Source: Microbacterium sp.
GTDB lineage: Bacteria > Actinomycetota > Actinomycetes > Actinomycetales > Microbacteriaceae
DNA length: 64,000 nt
Assembly: GCF_031179285.1 (NCBI RefSeq)
Contig: NZ_JAPSHY010000005.1
Span: forward strand, 111,333-175,332
Direction: 5' to 3'
Below the pieces are notes generated by a model. That model was not told the origin of the DNA, made no database searches, and saw only the letters and a program-made list of their open reading frames with translations. Positions 40,761-49,876 of this stretch are shown in pieces. The translations under genes were made by a program, and so were the position numbers. Position 1 is the stretch's first letter. Each line of letters begins with the position of its first letter.

Positions 40761-42143
40761 TCAGTTCAGTGTGAACGTGACCGTCTGCGTGTTGCCGGCG
40801 ACGTCGTGCACGACCATCGTGTTCTCACCCGCAACGGCGCCGAAGGTGCCTGGCTTGATGAAGTTGACATCGGACCAGGCGTTGTTCGAGAGGTCCTTCA
40901 CCGTGCCGTTGATCGAGACCTTGTCGATCTTGCCGGCATCCGACAGCTTGAAGCTGACGAGGTCATACGTGCCTTCCTCGCCGACGGTGAAGTGCTTGCC
41001 GTTCTTCACCGTCGCCTTCGGCGCTGTCGCGTCGAGTGAGAACGCGAAGGTCCGCGTCTCCGAGATCTTGCCGGTGACGTCCTCGGCGTTGTACTTGACG
41101 GTGTAGTCGCCGTCGGGCAGCGTGACGGTCGCCGTGTGCGAGCCACTCGTGCCCGTGACGGCGGTCTGGGTGCTCTTGACCAGCTTGCCGTTGCGGTAGA
41201 TGTTGGCGACGATGCGCTTCAGGCCGGTGTCGTCGGTCGCGTCGACCTGCACCGACAGTGCCTGGAAGGGGCCGGCCGCCGTCGGGGAGACGAGCGTGAC
41301 CTGCGGCTTCTGCGTGTCGGGGATCGGTTCGAGGGTGACGGTGAAGGCCGGGTTCCAGAAGTAGTTCAGCACCTCGCTCGACGAGAACCAGTAGGCACCG
41401 TCTCGCTCGGTCACGGTGAACGGGTTGACGTCGCCGGCCGTGACGTCGGCGATGCGGTACCCGGCGGGGGCCGCGACGCGAACCCCGAGGTCGCCCGGAA
41501 GATGGCGGACGTACGACGAGGGCTGGAACGCCTCGTAGGTGCCCGGGCGGAAGTCGTACTCGGTGGCGGGGTACCAGTCGTCGCCGGATCCGAGTTCGAC
41601 CGTGGCGAGGCCCGCGGCGGGAGTGCCGTCGGAGAAGATCACGTTCGCCACCAGGCGAAGGGCGGACATGCCGATCAGGCGCTGCTCGCCGTCCTCATCG
41701 ATCACGATGTCGAGCACGCCCTGCGGCCCGAAGTACTCGGCCGTGGCCAGCCGGGTGATGTCAGCGGCGCTGGTCGCGCCGGTCGCGTCGAACAGTACCT
41801 CGCCGGGGGGATTGTTGGGGTAGCCGAGGTGAAGCCTGGCAGGGCCCACCGGGACGTCGGTGAAGCGGTAGATCCCGTCCTCGTCGGCGCTCTTGTAGTG
41901 CCGGGTGCCGTTGACGTCGATGAGCTGAGCGGCATGCGAGGTGTTCAGCCGGTCGACGTCGCCGCTCGGGGCCGTCTTGGTCGTGTCGAACAGTCCGTCC
42001 GCGTAGCGGTCGTCGAACCGCGTGACCTCGAGTGTGCCGGTGGCCGCGTCGGTGGTCTCCTCGGCGGATGCCGGCAACGGCGCGGCGATCAATGCGGCGG
42101 CCAGTCCCGCAGCCGCCCAGCCGGTGGTCTTGCTGATCTTCAT
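40761..42143 (-). CDS. Secreted Ig-like surface protein
   Basis: 460 residues from ATG 42143. Signal peptide 1-27 (KISKTTGWAAAGLAAALIAAPLPASA, cut before EE). The N-terminal half has a Cna_B-like region (DEDGIYRFTDVPVGPARLHL, residues ~75-110); the C-terminal half has two bacterial Ig-like repeats (KPQVTLVSPTAAGPF; ATAPKATVKNGKHF). No LPXTG or transmembrane anchor is present, so it is released or non-covalently attached. Ligand unknown. GGGGAC lies upstream of the ATG. Confidence 0.78.
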   Translation of the reverse strand: MKISKTTGWAAAGLAAALIAAPLPASAEETTDAATGTLEVTRFDDRYADGLFDTTKTAPSGDVDRLNTSHAAQLIDVNGTRHYKSADEDGIYRFTDVPVGPARLHLGYPNNPPGEVLFDATGATSAADITRLATAEYFGPQGVLDIVIDEDGEQRLIGMSALRLVANVIFSDGTPAAGLATVELGSGDDWYPATEYDFRPGTYEAFQPSSYVRHLPGDLGVRVAAPAGYRIADVTAGDVNPFTVTERDGAYWFSSSEVLNYFWNPAFTVTLEPIPDTQKPQVTLVSPTAAGPFQALSVQVDATDDTGLKRIVANIYRNGKLVKSTQTAVTGTSGSHTATVTLPDGDYTVKYNAEDVTGKISETRTFAFSLDATAPKATVKNGKHFTVGEEGTYDLVSFKLSDAGKIDKVSINGTVKDLSNNAWSDVNFIKPGTFGAVAGENTMVVHDVAGNTQTVTFTLN

Positions 42144-42352
42144 GTGCGTCCCCAGTGTTGAAATGGCGTGGTCGGAGGGGGCGATCGCCCCGCCCACACC
42201 GAACCTAGGGGGACGTCGATCGCCGCTCCACGGCAATCCCCGGATGTTCACCGAGGTTTCAGCTGCCCTCTGCCGTCATTCACCTGTTGGTCATCGTCGG
42301 CAGACCAGAACCTGCGGGCGCGACCGCCGGATCGACAGGGGATGATGGTGGC

Positions 42353-42793
42353 ATGGCCGCTCCTCATCGCCCAGGACTCCGGGTCACGGCGACCGTCACG
42401 ATCCCCGAATCCGAGCTGACGTGGCGCTTCTCCCGCTCCTCGGGGCCCGGCGGACAGGGCGTGAACACCGCGGACTCGCGCGTCGAGCTCGTCTGGGATG
42501 CCGCGACCTCCGTCGCCCTCTCGGCAATGCAGCGCGAAGTCTTGCTCGAGCGGCTGAGCGGTCGACTCGTCGACGGAGTGCTCACGATCACCGCCTCCGA
42601 GCATCGTGCGCAGTTGCGCAACCGCGACGCCGCACGAGCGCGGTTGGCGGCGTTGGTCGCCGAAGCGCTGCGTCCGCCGTCGCCGCCGCGGCGCCCGACG
42701 AAGCCGACCCGCGGTTCGAAGGAGCGGCGGTTGACGTCCAAGCAGCGTCGAACAGATATCAAGCAGCTCCGCCGCCCGCCTCGCGACATCTGA
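42353..42793 (+). CDS. arfB: Alternative ribosome-rescue factor ArfB (YaeJ-like)
   Basis: 146 residues. SRSSGPGGQGVNTADSRVEL carries the GGQ motif (33-35) that hydrolyses peptidyl-tRNA, and the C-terminus is a basic tail (SKERRLTSKQRRTDIKQLRR) that enters the empty mRNA channel of a stalled ribosome. The codon-recognition domain of RF1/RF2 is absent, as expected. ATG 42353 is chosen; upstream in-frame starts lack conservation. GATGAT lies 6 nt before it. Confidence 0.9.
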   Translation: MAAPHRPGLRVTATVTIPESELTWRFSRSSGPGGQGVNTADSRVELVWDAATSVALSAMQREVLLERLSGRLVDGVLTITASEHRAQLRNRDAARARLAALVAEALRPPSPPRRPTKPTRGSKERRLTSKQRRTDIKQLRRPPRDI

Positions 42794-42800
42794 AAGGTCG

Positions 42801-42823
42801 GCGGCCGCGCCCGTCGCGGCCGC
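42801..42823 (+). terminator. Hairpin after arfB
   Basis: GCGGCCGC (42801-42808) and GCGGCCGC (42816-42823), each self-complementary, can pair over a 7-nt loop just after the arfB stop. Followed by TTCGG; a modest terminator candidate. Confidence 0.4.
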
Positions 42824-42874
42824 TTCGGCCGTCTCGCTCAGCCCGCTCACTGCTGACACACCTACACTGGAGGG

Positions 42875-43225
42875 GTGGTGAGACTACTGATCATCGGCGG
42901 CGTTCTGGCCGCTGTGTTCTGGGTGTTCAGCATCGTCGACTGCGCTGTGCAACCGGCGACGCGGCACCGCGGCGTCTCGAAGGCCGCGTGGATGGCCATC
43001 GTCATCATCCTCCCCGTCATCGGCGGTGTGCTGTGGTTCGCGATCGGTCGCCGCCGCGCGAACGACAAAGGGCAGATGCGTTTCATCGCGCCCGACGACG
43101 ACCCCATGTTCCTCAAGGGCATCAGCAAGTCCGAGCAGGATGCCCGCATCCAGCGTCTCGAAGAAGAGCTCGCGCGCCTGAACGACGAGACCGACGAGGG
43201 TCCGACGCCGGAACCGCGCAAGTGA
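42875..43225 (+). CDS. PLDc N-terminal-domain membrane protein
   Basis: 116 residues, two membrane helices (3-22, 37-58) with SIVDCAVQP between and a cytosolic coiled-coil-like acidic tail (RIQRLEEELARL). It matches small proteins carrying only the N-terminal domain of phospholipase D-type cardiolipin synthases, with no HKD motif, so no enzyme activity is expected. TACACT lies 6 nt before GTG 42875, which also has GGAGGG. Its stop overlaps menD (GTGA), so it heads this operon. Confidence 0.75.
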   Translation: MVRLLIIGGVLAAVFWVFSIVDCAVQPATRHRGVSKAAWMAIVIILPVIGGVLWFAIGRRRANDKGQMRFIAPDDDPMFLKGISKSEQDARIQRLEEELARLNDETDEGPTPEPRK

Positions 43226-44886
43226 CCGCGGCGCCCGCGACGGATGCCGCTGCGGCTCTGCTCGCGGAGCTCATCGCGAACGGGGTGCGCGATCTCGTGC
43301 TGTCGCCGGGTTCGCGTTCGCAGGCGCTCGCGCTCGCGGCCATGCAGCTCGCCCGTGAAGGGGCGCTTCGGGTGCACGTACGCATCGACGAGCGAGTCGC
43401 CGGCTTCACCGCCCTCGGCATCTCTCGCGAGCAGGGCGTGCCGACCGCGGTGCTCTGCACGTCGGGAACCGCTGTCGGCAACCTGCTTCCCGCCGCGATG
43501 GAGGCCTTCCACTCCGGCATCCCGCTGCTGCTGCTGACCGCTGATCGGCCGCCCGAGCTGCGCGGGGTCGGCGCCAATCAGGCCACTCGCCAAGACGGAC
43601 TCTTCGCGCCGTGGGCGAGAGAGCAGATCGATGCCCCCGTGCCCGGGGACGGCGAGTGGTCAGGCCTCGGCATCCGTGCGGTCGCCACCGCCATGGGGGC
43701 GCAGGCGACGAACGGGATCGCCGGGGTCGCAGGCCCCGTGCATCTGAACCTTCCGGCACGGGAGCCGCTGTCGGGCGCCGTCCCCGACATCGCCGTCGCT
43801 CCCGGGCCCGCCCCTCGTCCGCGCGAGGATCAGCCGTTTCTGCTCGAGCGCGGACCGCGGACGGTCGTCATCGCCGGTGCCGACGCGGGCCCGGCGGCCG
43901 AGGAGGTCGCGCACGCGGGTTCCTGGCCTCTCATCGCCGAGATCGTCAGCGGCGCCCGGTTCGGACGTCTCCTCGTTCACGGGTATCGCGAACTGCTGCG
44001 CCAAGACGAGCTCGGTGGCCGTGTCGAGCGCGCCGTCGTCTTCGGGCATCCGACGCTCAGCCGCGAGGTCGCGCGCCTGCTCTCGCGGGCAGACGTCGAC
44101 GTGATCGCCGTGAGCCGCGGTGGCGAGGCGCTGAACCTCAACCACCGGTCCCGCCCGGTGCGGGCCGTGGCGGTGGCGGAGGGCACCGCCGATCGCGCAT
44201 GGCTCGGTGCGTGGCTGGAAGCATCGGCCGCCGCGGCCGTCGACCTCAGCGAACGGGCGCCGGATCACCTCGGCCTCGCCTCGACGGATCCCGCTGCCCG
44301 CCGTGATGCCGTGAAGGCGGAGCTCGACGCCGTGCGCCGGCCCCTGGACAGGGAACTCCTCGCCGACGCCGTTTGGCGGGCGACCTGGCCGCATGATCGG
44401 CTCATGTTCGGATCGTCACGGCTCGTGCGGGTCGCCGACGCGGTGCTGGGCGGAAAGAAGATTCCCGTCCATTCCAACCGGGGACTCGCCGGGATCGATG
44501 GCACCGTCGCGACGGCGACGGGGATCGCGCTGGCGAGCCAGGCAGACGGGTCGCCGGGGATCACCCGGGTGCTGCTGGGAGATCTGGCGCTCCTGCACGA
44601 CGTCGGGGCCCTCCTGCTGCCGCCCGACGAGGCGGAGCCGCGCCTGCAGGTGATCGTCGGCAACGATGGCGGCGGCACGATCTTCGACGGTCTCGAGGTG
44701 GCGGCATCCGCCCCTCGGGCGGATCTCGATCGCGCGTTCTACACGCCGCACGCCGTGCAGCTCGAGCAGCTCGCCCGCGCCTACGGCTGGGAGTACCGGC
44801 GCGTGACGACGCGGACGGCGCTCGATCAGGCGCTGACCACCCCCAGCGGGGGCCGCCAGCTCATCGAAGTGCCGCTGCCCCGCTGA
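43222..44886 (+). CDS. menD: 2-succinyl-5-enolpyruvyl-6-hydroxy-3-cyclohexene-1-carboxylate synthase
   Basis: 554 residues, ThDP enzyme. SPGSRS (28-33), the catalytic-type Glu57 in RIDERVAGF, and the ThDP/Mg region GDLALLHDVG...NDGGGTIF (~452-490) are all present. Condenses isochorismate with 2-oxoglutarate in menaquinone synthesis. GTG 43222 overlaps the stop of the preceding gene. With menF and menG in the same region it supplies most of the early pathway. Confidence 0.93.
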   Translation: MTAAPATDAAAALLAELIANGVRDLVLSPGSRSQALALAAMQLAREGALRVHVRIDERVAGFTALGISREQGVPTAVLCTSGTAVGNLLPAAMEAFHSGIPLLLLTADRPPELRGVGANQATRQDGLFAPWAREQIDAPVPGDGEWSGLGIRAVATAMGAQATNGIAGVAGPVHLNLPAREPLSGAVPDIAVAPGPAPRPREDQPFLLERGPRTVVIAGADAGPAAEEVAHAGSWPLIAEIVSGARFGRLLVHGYRELLRQDELGGRVERAVVFGHPTLSREVARLLSRADVDVIAVSRGGEALNLNHRSRPVRAVAVAEGTADRAWLGAWLEASAAAAVDLSERAPDHLGLASTDPAARRDAVKAELDAVRRPLDRELLADAVWRATWPHDRLMFGSSRLVRVADAVLGGKKIPVHSNRGLAGIDGTVATATGIALASQADGSPGITRVLLGDLALLHDVGALLLPPDEAEPRLQVIVGNDGGGTIFDGLEVAASAPRADLDRAFYTPHAVQLEQLARAYGWEYRRVTTRTALDQALTTPSGGRQLIEVPLPR

Positions 44887-44939
44887 CGGATCCGGCCGCG
44901 GGGGTGCCGCGCCGGGCCGGAAATAGGCAGGATGAGCTC

Positions 44940-45794
44940 ATGACAGTGCACACGTGGACTGCCCAGCCTTCCGACATCCTGCGGGTGGGCGACGGCTTCC
45001 TCCTCGCCGACGTCGATCCGGGCGGTACGCCGGGATTCGAGGGCGACAAGGCTCGGGGCAAGGCCGAGCTCGCCGTCCGCGTCCGCGAGCTCGATGCTCT
45101 TCAGGAGCGGTTGTACGCGCAGAGTCGTGCCGGAGAGGCGGCTGACTCGGTGCTGCTCGTGCTCCAGGCGATGGACTCGGCGGGCAAGGGTGGAATCGTG
45201 CGGCACGTCGTGGGCGGAGTGGACCCGCAGGGCATCCTGCTCAGCGCCTTCAAGACGCCCACTGAGCAGGAGCGAGCGCACGACTTCCTGTGGCGCATCG
45301 AGCGCCGCCTCCCTGCGCCGGGCATCATCGGAGTGTTCGACCGCTCGCACTATGAGGACGTGCTGATCGCCCGCGTGCGGGATCTGGCTTCCGTGGCGGA
45401 AATCGAGCGCAGGTACGACGCCATCAACGAATTCGAGCGGAAGGTCGCCGAGGCCGGCACACACGTCATCAAGGTCATGCTGCACATCTCGCCCGAGGAG
45501 CAGAAGAGTCGCCTGATGGAACGGCTCGAGCGACCGGACAAGCACTGGAAGTACAACCCGGGCGATGTAGCCGAGCGGATCCGCTGGCCCGACTACATGG
45601 CGGCTTATCAGACCGTGTTCGACCGCACGTCCACGGAGCGGGCGCCGTGGTTCGTGGTGCCGGCCGATCACAAGTGGTACGCGCGGCTCGCCGTTCAGGA
45701 ACTGCTTCTCGCCGCGCTGCAGGACATCGACCCGCAGTGGCCGGCCGCGGATTTCGACGTCGAGGCCGAGAAGAAGCGCCTCGCCGCCAGCTGA
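44940..45794 (+). CDS. ppk2: Polyphosphate kinase 2 (PPK2) family protein
   Basis: 284 residues. Walker A AMDSAGKGG (77-85), Walker B DRSHYED (134-140), lid region (RPDKHWKYNPGD ~196-207). Single-domain PPK2 transfers phosphate between polyphosphate and nucleotides; class I/II/III cannot be fixed by eye. AGGATGAG lies just before ATG 44940. It converges on menF with 19 bp between stops. Confidence 0.88.
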   Translation: MTVHTWTAQPSDILRVGDGFLLADVDPGGTPGFEGDKARGKAELAVRVRELDALQERLYAQSRAGEAADSVLLVLQAMDSAGKGGIVRHVVGGVDPQGILLSAFKTPTEQERAHDFLWRIERRLPAPGIIGVFDRSHYEDVLIARVRDLASVAEIERRYDAINEFERKVAEAGTHVIKVMLHISPEEQKSRLMERLERPDKHWKYNPGDVAERIRWPDYMAAYQTVFDRTSTERAPWFVVPADHKWYARLAVQELLLAALQDIDPQWPAADFDVEAEKKRLAAS

Positions 45795-45813
45795 CTATCC
45801 CGGCTGAGGGCCC

Positions 45814-47088
45814 TCAGGCGAGCGCGTCGACCAGCGGGCGGAACTTGATCCTGGTCTCCAGCAGCTCGGTCTCAGGGTCCGAACCATCGACGATGCCGGC
45901 GCCGGCATAGGCCGTCACGGGGATCGAATCCGTGTACTCGGCGAATCTCCGGGCCGGGGGAGTCCCGAACTGCGCACACCGCAGCGCGATCGCCCACTCG
46001 CCGTTGCCGGCCGCGTCCACCCAGCCGACCGGCCCCGCGTAGCGCCCGCGGTCGAAGGGCTCGAGCTCCCGGATCGCCGCGATGGCCGCGGGAGTGGGCG
46101 TGCCGGCGACGGCGGCGGTCGGATGCAGCGCGCCCACCAGATCCAGCGCGGAACCGTCGTCAGCCAGCTCTCCCTCGACATCGGTGGCGAGATGGAACAG
46201 GTTCGGCAGCTTCAGCAGGAACGGCGCTTCGCTCGCGGCGAGTGTGCGAGTGTGCGGTCGCAGCGAGGCGAGCACGCTCTGCACCGCGTACTGGTGCTCG
46301 TCGAGATCCTTGGTGCTCGAGGCGAGCGACGACGAGGCGGCCGTGTCGGCATCCGCATCGGCGCCGCGGCCGATCGTGCCGGCGAGCACCCGGGCGGTCA
46401 CCGTGCGGTTCTGCACCGTGACCAGGGTCTCGGGGCTCGCTCCGATGAGACCGTCGACCGCGAACGTCCACGTGTCGGGGTACCCGGTCGAGAGGGCTCT
46501 CACCAGCCGGCGGAGGTCGGACGCCGCCGGGATGCTGCCACTGAGGTCTCGGGCGAGGACGACCTTGCTCAGCTCGCCGCCGGCGATCCGGGCGAGCGCC
46601 TGGCGGACCGAATCCTGATACCCCTGGGTGCTCTGCCGGCCGGGGCCCACGGTTCCTGCCCAGTGCGGCCCGTACTCGCGCGGCTCGAACGTCGTGTCCG
46701 GAGAGTATGAGCTCGAGCGGATGCGGGTGAGCCAGGTGCGGCCCCGGTGCCGACCGATGATGGCGGCGGGGACGATCAGCACACTCTCGGCCGAAGACTC
46801 TTCGTCGAACGTGAGGGCGCCGAAGGCCACCAGCCCCGACCCGGGAAGCCCGACAGGATCGTCGATGGCGGCATCCGCTGTCGCGCGTCGCCAGGCGGCC
46901 GCGATGGTCGATGCGCGTGGTTCGCCCGTCCCTGACGGCACCTGGATCGACGCGACCGTCTGGCCACCCACCGCGACGACGCCGTCGCCTCGACGCAGCC
47001 AGGCGAGAGGCGCGTCCGGGTCCGCGAAGGCGAGAAGGTCGTCGACGGGATCGATCTCGCGGGTCTCGACGACCAGGCTCATGCTCAC
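45814..47088 (-). CDS. menF: Isochorismate synthase
   Basis: 424 residues, chorismate-binding fold: SKVVLARDL (170s), FAVDGLIGASPETLV (catalytic GASPE) and VGALHPTAAVAG, PFDRGRYAGPVGWVD, RIKFRPLVDAL at the end. Converts chorismate to isochorismate for menaquinone. GTG 47088 is 6 nt after TAGGCT (leaderless) and is preferred; ATG 47082 with GGAG is the alternative. The ~355-bp upstream region contains a GAGAC/GTCTC repeat array. Confidence 0.92.
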   Translation of the reverse strand: MSMSLVVETREIDPVDDLLAFADPDAPLAWLRRGDGVVAVGGQTVASIQVPSGTGEPRASTIAAAWRRATADAAIDDPVGLPGSGLVAFGALTFDEESSAESVLIVPAAIIGRHRGRTWLTRIRSSSYSPDTTFEPREYGPHWAGTVGPGRQSTQGYQDSVRQALARIAGGELSKVVLARDLSGSIPAASDLRRLVRALSTGYPDTWTFAVDGLIGASPETLVTVQNRTVTARVLAGTIGRGADADADTAASSSLASSTKDLDEHQYAVQSVLASLRPHTRTLAASEAPFLLKLPNLFHLATDVEGELADDGSALDLVGALHPTAAVAGTPTPAAIAAIRELEPFDRGRYAGPVGWVDAAGNGEWAIALRCAQFGTPPARRFAEYTDSIPVTAYAGAGIVDGSDPETELLETRIKFRPLVDALA

Positions 47089-47132
47089 GTCTCCAGCCTA
47101 GATCGCGCGGGCCCAGTGCCAGACACCCGCCC

Positions 47133-47374
47133 GAGACCTCTGTTGCTGCTCGAGACCCCAATCCTCGCGTGAGACATCACGTGCGGCATGGTGTCTCGTG
47201 CCGACTCTGTCGTCTCGCGAGAAATGTGGCGTCTCGCGAGCGACATCGTGGTGACACACCGGTTTCGTCGCGAGCCGTCAGACGCTGCCCGAGACACCAG
47301 CCGCCGCATGAGACACCACGTGAGCTGTGATGTCTCACGCGCGAGGTGGGGTCTCACGACGAAAGTCGTGTCTC
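47133..47374. repeat. Array of GAGAC/GTCTC motifs, partly palindromic
   Basis: This 242-bp intergenic stretch holds 11 GAGAC or GTCTC pentamers (starts at 47133, 47152, 47171, 47193, 47212, 47231, 47291, 47310, 47332, 47351, 47370), versus about 0.5 expected. Two 27-bp units are inverted copies sharing arms: GAGACATCA...TGGTGTCTC (47171-47197) and GAGACACCA...TGATGTCTC (47310-47336), each with a 9-nt centre. No gene is seen in 47089-47443. It may be a regulator array or a repeat element. Confidence 0.6.
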
Positions 47375-47443
47375 GCGTGCCCCTGGCAGAGAGGCGGATG
47401 CCGGACGCAACGCCGCGTCGCTGGCGCGTCCTAGGCTGAGACG

Positions 47444-48013
47444 ATGAGCGACACGCGTCCTGCAGTGGGGTCCGAGATGGTGTTCCAGTGGCGCAAGTGG
47501 GACGGCTCGCCGCACTGGCGTCACCAGTGCGTCTACCTCGGCGCCGATGAATGGGGCGACTGGCTCGGGCAGCCCGTGGGATGGCACAGCGCGCGCCCCA
47601 GTGCGTCCTTCACCGCACACGGGTCGAACGTGACATTGGTTCCGCCGTCGGGCGACCACGCACTCACGGTGAATCGCGATCACCCCAAGGCGATGCGCAT
47701 CTACATCGACATCGCCTGGGACGTCCGCTGGTCCGACGACCCGCTGCTCGCCACCGGGATCGATATGGACCTCGACGTGGTCAGGGTGGACGGCGAGCGT
47801 GGCACCTGGGTCGACGACCGTGACGAGTGGGCGGAACACAGCATCCGCTACGGCTATCCGGCCGATATCATGGCCCATCTCGAGGCGCTCGCGCTCGACC
47901 TCGAGAACCGTGTTCGGGCCCAGCATCCGCCGTTCGACGACGCCGTACCGGACTTCTGGCTCGACCGCCTCGAGGGGCTGGGTCTGGGAGCTGCGCCTAC
48001 ACTCATCTCATGA
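47444..48013 (+). CDS. DUF402 domain protein
   Basis: 189 residues. FQWRKWDGSPHWRHQCVYLG, VYLG..WGDWLG and a central acidic run (IDMDLDVVRVDGERGTWVDDRDEWAEH) match DUF402 (FomD-like) proteins, which bind divalent metal and hydrolyse nucleotides or nucleotide esters. TAGGCT lies 6 nt before the ATG (leaderless). Stop overlaps menG (ATGA), so the two are coupled. Confidence 0.85.
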   Translation: MSDTRPAVGSEMVFQWRKWDGSPHWRHQCVYLGADEWGDWLGQPVGWHSARPSASFTAHGSNVTLVPPSGDHALTVNRDHPKAMRIYIDIAWDVRWSDDPLLATGIDMDLDVVRVDGERGTWVDDRDEWAEHSIRYGYPADIMAHLEALALDLENRVRAQHPPFDDAVPDFWLDRLEGLGLGAAPTLIS

Positions 48014-48744
48014 CCCCGAACGAGCCGAACCGCGCCGATCTCGGCAAGGACCCCGCCCGCGTCAGCGGCATGTTCGATCAGGTCGCCGCGGGCTACGACC
48101 GCACGAACACCGCGATGACGTTCGGCAACGACGCGCTGTGGCGGGCAGCGACCACGCGCGCCGTCGCTCCGAAGCCGGGGGAGCGCATCCTCGACCTCGG
48201 CGCCGGAACGGCGTCGTCGTCGGCATCGCTCGCTCGGAGCGGCGCCGCTGTCGTGGCCGCCGACTTCTCACCCGGGATGCTGGCCGAAGCGCAGCGGCGG
48301 CACGGGAGCATGCGCAACCTCTCCTTCGTCGAGGCGGATGCCACGAATCTGCCGTTCGCGGACGCGGAGTTCGATGCGGTGACGATGTCGTACGCGCTGC
48401 GCAACGTCAACGAGCCGAAGAAGGCACTGGCCGAGTTGTTCCGCGTCACCAAGCCGGGTGGACGCCTGGTGATCAACGAGTTCTCCACCCCTCCGGCCAA
48501 GCTGTTCCGCAGCGCCTACCGCTTCTACAACGACCAGGTCCTGCCGCGCGTCGCCAGGGTGGCGGGAACCAACGGCGACGCCTACGACTACCTCAACGAG
48601 TCGATCCGCGACTGGCCCGACCAGAAGCGGTTGTCGGCATGGATCAGAGACGCCGGCTGGACGAACGTCGCCTACCGGAACCTCTCCTTCGGGATCGTGG
48701 CACTGCACCGCGCGACGAAGCCGCAGACGCCGGCGTCCGCTTGA
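48010..48744 (+). CDS. menG: Demethylmenaquinone methyltransferase
   Basis: 244 residues, UbiE/MenG class. AdoMet loop ILDLGAGTASS (60-70); FDQVAAGYDRTN N-terminal and ADATNLPFADAEFDAVTMSYALRNV (~108-132) are typical. Catalyses the last methylation to menaquinone. Overlaps the DUF402 gene; the polyprenyl diphosphate synthase follows. Confidence 0.92.
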   Translation: MTPNEPNRADLGKDPARVSGMFDQVAAGYDRTNTAMTFGNDALWRAATTRAVAPKPGERILDLGAGTASSSASLARSGAAVVAADFSPGMLAEAQRRHGSMRNLSFVEADATNLPFADAEFDAVTMSYALRNVNEPKKALAELFRVTKPGGRLVINEFSTPPAKLFRSAYRFYNDQVLPRVARVAGTNGDAYDYLNESIRDWPDQKRLSAWIRDAGWTNVAYRNLSFGIVALHRATKPQTPASA

Positions 48745-48790
48745 CGGCGCTCGCGCGAACCGTGACACCGGACGCAGGTAGGCTGGAGTC

Positions 48791-49852
48791 GTGACTTCGA
48801 GCCCCGCCGCCCCGGGTTCGCGCCTGGCGAGCCGTCTCGGCTTCAGCGACCGCGTGTTCGTCGGCCCCGCAGCGCGCCGGGTGGCTCGTGAGATCGAAGA
48901 AGGACTGGAGCGGGTCGAGACAGGCCTCGCCGACGAGGTGAGGGTCGCCGATCCCCTGGCGGACGCTGCGAGCCGCTACCTCTACGAAGCGGGCGGCAAG
49001 CGCATCCGTCCGGTGCTGACACTGCTGGCGGCACAGCTGGGCGACGGCAACACGGATGCCGTCATCGATGTCGCCACGGCGCTGGAGATGACGCATCTCG
49101 GCTCGCTGTATCACGACGACGTCATGGACGGCGCCGACCGCCGCCGCGGTGTACCGGCAGCCCACGCGGTCTGGGGCAACAGCATCGCGATCCTCACCGG
49201 AGACATCCTGTTCTCGCGCGCCAGCCAGCTCATGGCCCGCCACGGCGAGCGAGCGATCCGCCTCCAGGCCGACACCTTCGAGCGCCTCGTGCTCGGCCAG
49301 ATGCACGAGACGATCGGCGCGCAGCCCGACGACGACCCCATCGGGTTCTACATCCAGGTGCTCGCCGACAAGACGGGCTCTCTCATCGCCGCAGCGACGC
49401 AGTCCGGGGTCATCTTCTCCAACGCTCCGACTGCTCTCGAGGAACCGATGCGCATCTACGGCGAGAAGATTGGCGTCGCCTTCCAGCTTCTCGACGACGT
49501 GATCGACCTGTCCGCGAAGCCCGAGGACACCGGCAAAGTGCCGGGCACCGACCTGCGCGCAGGGGTTCCGACCATGCCGTACCTGCTTCTGAAGGCGGAG
49601 CGCGATGCTGCGTCGGGCGTGCTGGCGCAGCGCATCGACGACGGCGTCACCCGGATCGCCGCGGGCGACGACCCCGCGATCCTCGACGCAGCCCTTGCAG
49701 ACCTCCGCGATCACGTCGTGACCCAGAAGACCCTCGAGCTCGCGCACACCTGGACCGGCGACGCTGTCACGGCCCTTGAGCCGCTGCCGAGGGGGGCAGT
49801 GCGCGATGCGCTGACACGATTCGCCGAAACCCTCGCGGAACGCTCGAGCTGA
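48791..49852 (+). CDS. Long-chain polyprenyl diphosphate synthase
   Basis: 353 residues, all-helical trans-prenyltransferase. GGKRIRP (68-74) binds IPP; first Asp-rich motif DDVMD (109-113); second DDVID (~236-240). The residue pattern before DDVMD (GSLYH) lets long chains form, so it likely makes the menaquinone side chain used by MenA. GTG start with TAGGCT 6 nt upstream (leaderless). Confidence 0.9.
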   Translation: MTSSPAAPGSRLASRLGFSDRVFVGPAARRVAREIEEGLERVETGLADEVRVADPLADAASRYLYEAGGKRIRPVLTLLAAQLGDGNTDAVIDVATALEMTHLGSLYHDDVMDGADRRRGVPAAHAVWGNSIAILTGDILFSRASQLMARHGERAIRLQADTFERLVLGQMHETIGAQPDDDPIGFYIQVLADKTGSLIAAATQSGVIFSNAPTALEEPMRIYGEKIGVAFQLLDDVIDLSAKPEDTGKVPGTDLRAGVPTMPYLLLKAERDAASGVLAQRIDDGVTRIAAGDDPAILDAALADLRDHVVTQKTLELAHTWTGDAVTALEPLPRGAVRDALTRFAETLAERSS

Positions 49853-49876
49853 CGCAGCTGCTGACGAAAGGATCCC

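Noticed and set aside
47133..47374. Possible CRISPR array
   Set aside because: Repeats are only 5-9 bp, irregularly spaced and inverted, without uniform spacers or cas genes.
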